A stretch of DNA of 64,000 bases from Granulicella sibirica (GTDB taxonomy: Bacteria > Acidobacteriota > Terriglobia > Terriglobales > Acidobacteriaceae). The notes under the pieces were generated by a model that did not search any database, had not been told where the DNA came from, and saw only the letters and a program-made list of their open reading frames with translations. The DNA lies in contig NZ_RDSM01000005.1 of the NCBI RefSeq assembly GCF_004115155.1, positions 62,001 to 126,000 of the forward strand, read 5' to 3'. Of this stretch, positions 62,275 through 64,000 are shown one piece after another. Numbering within the stretch: position 1 is the stretch's first letter; every line of letters starts with the position of its first letter. Made by a program: the position numbers and the translations under genes.

Positions 62275-63779
62275 TAGAAGCTGTATCCCGCTCCCAGACC
62301 TACCACATTTGAGTTGGAGGGCGCGCCTGTTGTCGACCAGGTCGTCAGGTGGCGAAACTCAAGTGAAAAGAGCAGGTAAGCGCTTGGCGAATAAATGACG
62401 TTGCCGGTCGCGGTGTGATTTCGAGCGAGATAGCTGTAGCCGTAGTTGATGGGGACGGGTGTACGAGACAATTCGTGGGCGAAGACGTTATCGATTCCAA
62501 ACGCGCCGTTGAATTCCAGACGTTGACCGGCGCGCTTCTTGATCTGCGCCCAGCCACCAACGTCATCGAGTGGATGATAGTAATAGCCTCCACCTTTGTC
62601 GGATTCAACGTACGTGAAGTCCTTGTACGCCCCGCCGCCGAGACCGCCAAGTCCGAGCGCGCGATAAGCGCTGCCTGTGAGTTCGAAACGATGGGGAAGC
62701 TGGAGTTGCTCATCGAGAGTGGCGGCCCATGCGTTATAGCGTGTCCCGTTAGGCAGGAGATGCGGAGAGAAGTAACCGCCGACGCCGAAATGATTTCCAT
62801 GCTGTTCCGCCGGAGACCCAGTCAGCGCGATTCTCGCCTCAACCCCAGGCCAACGGCTTTGCTCACTCAGCGATGTGTAGAGGCTCTCCTGAGTGTAAGC
62901 CGATGTCGCCAGCGGAGGCATCAGGGTGTCCTGCGTGTCGATCAGGGCCGACTCAAATTTGATAAAGCGGTTCGGTCCCGCAGGGATGGTGTGACTCAGC
63001 TCGAGCTGCGGATTCCACTGCCAGAGATTGCCGGACCATGCAAGCGCGGGAACGGCGAGCGAGACGAGTGAGGAAGGAGAGTCCGGGCTGATCAGAGGCC
63101 GATCAAAAGCAAACGAGAGTTCGGTGTCATCCCAGAGGAGGCCCGCGTGTGCCGTGCGCAGACGAGGCACCGATGGATGACCGTAATAACCGCCTGCGTA
63201 GTTGCCGGCGCTGACTTGAGGGTTGCCGTAGAAGTCTATGTGAAGATCCGCGAAACTGGATGCGCCGAAGATGTGCGGGCCCGTCGCGTAGAAGCCAAGC
63301 ATGGTCTGCCGCATCGATGCGCCGGTCGAACCCGCGCCGGGCGAGGAGATGGTGGGCGTGTCGGGTGTGTCCACCCCGCCAGTATTGACGAACCCGTTGA
63401 AGAGAAGAAGGCCAGTCAGCTTCAGGGAATACTTCGACGCGCTTTCCACTTTCGACTGTTCGTGCGTGGCGATCTCCGCCTGCTGTATCTCCTGCTGTTC
63501 GCGCAGATCGTCTATCTTCTTCGCAGTCTCCGCGGCGGGCGCTGCCGTGGCGGAGTTCTGTGCGAGTTGGGCCTGCAGAGCGGCGAGCTGCTTTCGGAGC
63601 TCGGTCATCTGCCGCTGGGACTCCTCAAGTTGTGTCTGGGCTTGTGCCACGGCTTGCGAGAGTTGCTGCACCTGTTGGGTAAGTACAGCATTGTCCGCGC
63701 TTTGTGAACGCGCAGGTGTCGCTGACGCTGACGCGAGCGCTGCGAATGCCAGCAGGGTTCCGCTAGTGAACGAGCGCAT
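62274..63779 (-). CDS. outer-membrane porin with N-terminal coiled coil
   Basis: A 501-residue outer-membrane protein. The signal peptide (MRSFTSGTLLAFAALASASA, ending near ARSQS) is followed by a coiled coil over about residues 30-110 (QQVQQLSQAVAQAQTQLEES, MTELRKQLAALQAQLAQN). Beyond about residue 120 is a barrel of alternating strands ending in GLGAGYSF with terminal phenylalanine. The start at 63779 gives the signal peptide directly; the longer frame would read into the upstream kinase gene. The coiled coil may cross the periplasm or bind peptidoglycan. It is in an operon with the cupredoxin and probably the histidine kinase gene. Confidence 0.82.
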   Translation of the reverse strand: MRSFTSGTLLAFAALASASATPARSQSADNAVLTQQVQQLSQAVAQAQTQLEESQRQMTELRKQLAALQAQLAQNSATAAPAAETAKKIDDLREQQEIQQAEIATHEQSKVESASKYSLKLTGLLLFNGFVNTGGVDTPDTPTISSPGAGSTGASMRQTMLGFYATGPHIFGASSFADLHIDFYGNPQVSAGNYAGGYYGHPSVPRLRTAHAGLLWDDTELSFAFDRPLISPDSPSSLVSLAVPALAWSGNLWQWNPQLELSHTIPAGPNRFIKFESALIDTQDTLMPPLATSAYTQESLYTSLSEQSRWPGVEARIALTGSPAEQHGNHFGVGGYFSPHLLPNGTRYNAWAATLDEQLQLPHRFELTGSAYRALGLGGLGGGAYKDFTYVESDKGGGYYYHPLDDVGGWAQIKKRAGQRLEFNGAFGIDNVFAHELSRTPVPINYGYSYLARNHTATGNVIYSPSAYLLFSLEFRHLTTWSTTGAPSNSNVVGLGAGYSF

Positions 63780-64000
63780 GTGAACCCTTCTGGTTTGCGT
63801 CTGCCGCACCAGGGCCGGCAGACGGCGAAATGAGCATACGAATTTCAAAGATCGTTTCGCCGGTAGAACTACTGACCAGAACGACCTCGCCACCATGCTC
63901 CTCCGCAATGCAGTTTGCCAGTGTGAGTCCAAGGCCTGTCCCTTTTTGCTTTCCCTCACTTACAAACGGGTCGAAAAGCCGCATGCGTATGGCTTCGGGA
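63763..64000 (-). CDS. sensor histidine kinase, C-terminal fragment cut by window edge
   Basis: Only the last 78 codons are in the window. They hold the end of a HATPase domain: the F-box-like IRMRLFDPFVSEG and the G2 box GKQKGTGLGLTLANCIAEEHGG, followed by FEIRMLI and a short tail. The gene reads in from the right edge, and its 3' end overlaps the porin start by 17 bases. It is probably the sensor that controls the porin and cupredoxin genes, though a response regulator is not visible here. Confidence 0.85.
   Translation of the reverse strand, partial: PEAIRMRLFDPFVSEGKQKGTGLGLTLANCIAEEHGGEVVLVSSSTGETIFEIRMLISPSAGPGAADANQKGSHALVH

Noticed and set aside
1..64000. tRNA, rRNA genes, transposases or integrases
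   Set aside because: None recognised on either strand; absence by eye is not proof for short RNA genes.

Overview
The window looks like part of a large plasmid or secondary replicon of an Acidobacteriota, probably a soil member of the Terriglobia (Granulicella/Terriglobus/Edaphobacter-like). This assignment is inferred from gene style: several Oar-type TonB-dependent receptors with a carboxypeptidase-regulatory N-terminus, Tat-exported enzymes, and a giant choice-of-anchor-D protein. No rRNA, tRNA or core housekeeping gene was seen.

Layout. 0-9.6 kb is a plant-glycan/fucose locus: a frameshifted TonB receptor, a GH29 alpha-L-fucosidase, a LacI regulator, a zinc alcohol dehydrogenase, an aldo/keto reductase and a GH31 glycosidase. 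10-19.4 kb is an oxalate/formate locus. On one side are a formate dehydrogenase and DUF1641; divergent from them are a DUF7009-like protein, an outer-membrane porin, a Tat-exported bicupin oxalate decarboxylase and an OxlT-like antiporter. An AraC regulator lies at the left end. 19.7-34.4 kb carries a phospholipase C/acid phosphatase-like phosphoesterase, a CotA-like multicopper oxidase, three TonB receptors and a sphingomyelinase-like metallophosphoesterase. 35-40.6 kb holds two tandem parallel beta-helix proteins. 41.4-49.3 kb is one gene for a protein of about 2626 residues with 17 Ig-like repeats.

49.6-54 kb is the replicon core: a VapBC-type toxin-antitoxin pair, a RepA-type initiator, an array of 12 clear 17-bp iterons, a ParA and a small ribbon-helix-helix-like partner. 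Upstream of parA is an AT-rich stretch with GGTAGCTACC-like motifs that could be the centromere. 54.6-59.2 kb is a compact set of oxidative and tailoring enzymes: flavin reductase-like, methyltransferase, P450, DUF2306 membrane protein and a phytanoyl-CoA dioxygenase-like protein. 59.4-61.5 kb is a GT87 membrane glycosyltransferase joined to a TolB-like propeller but split at a G9 run. 61.6-64 kb is a leftward operon of a histidine kinase (cut by the window edge), a coiled-coil porin and a cupredoxin.

How the genes may work together. Fucosidase and GH31 enzyme would release sugars outside the cytoplasm, and the two dehydrogenases would oxidise them under LacI control. The oxalate locus would take oxalate through the porin, decarboxylate it to formate and oxidise the formate in the cytoplasm. 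The rep/par/TA block explains how such catabolic cargo is maintained on a mobile replicon. Two single-base frameshifts (near 2220 and 61015) sit in or next to homopolymers and may be sequencing errors.
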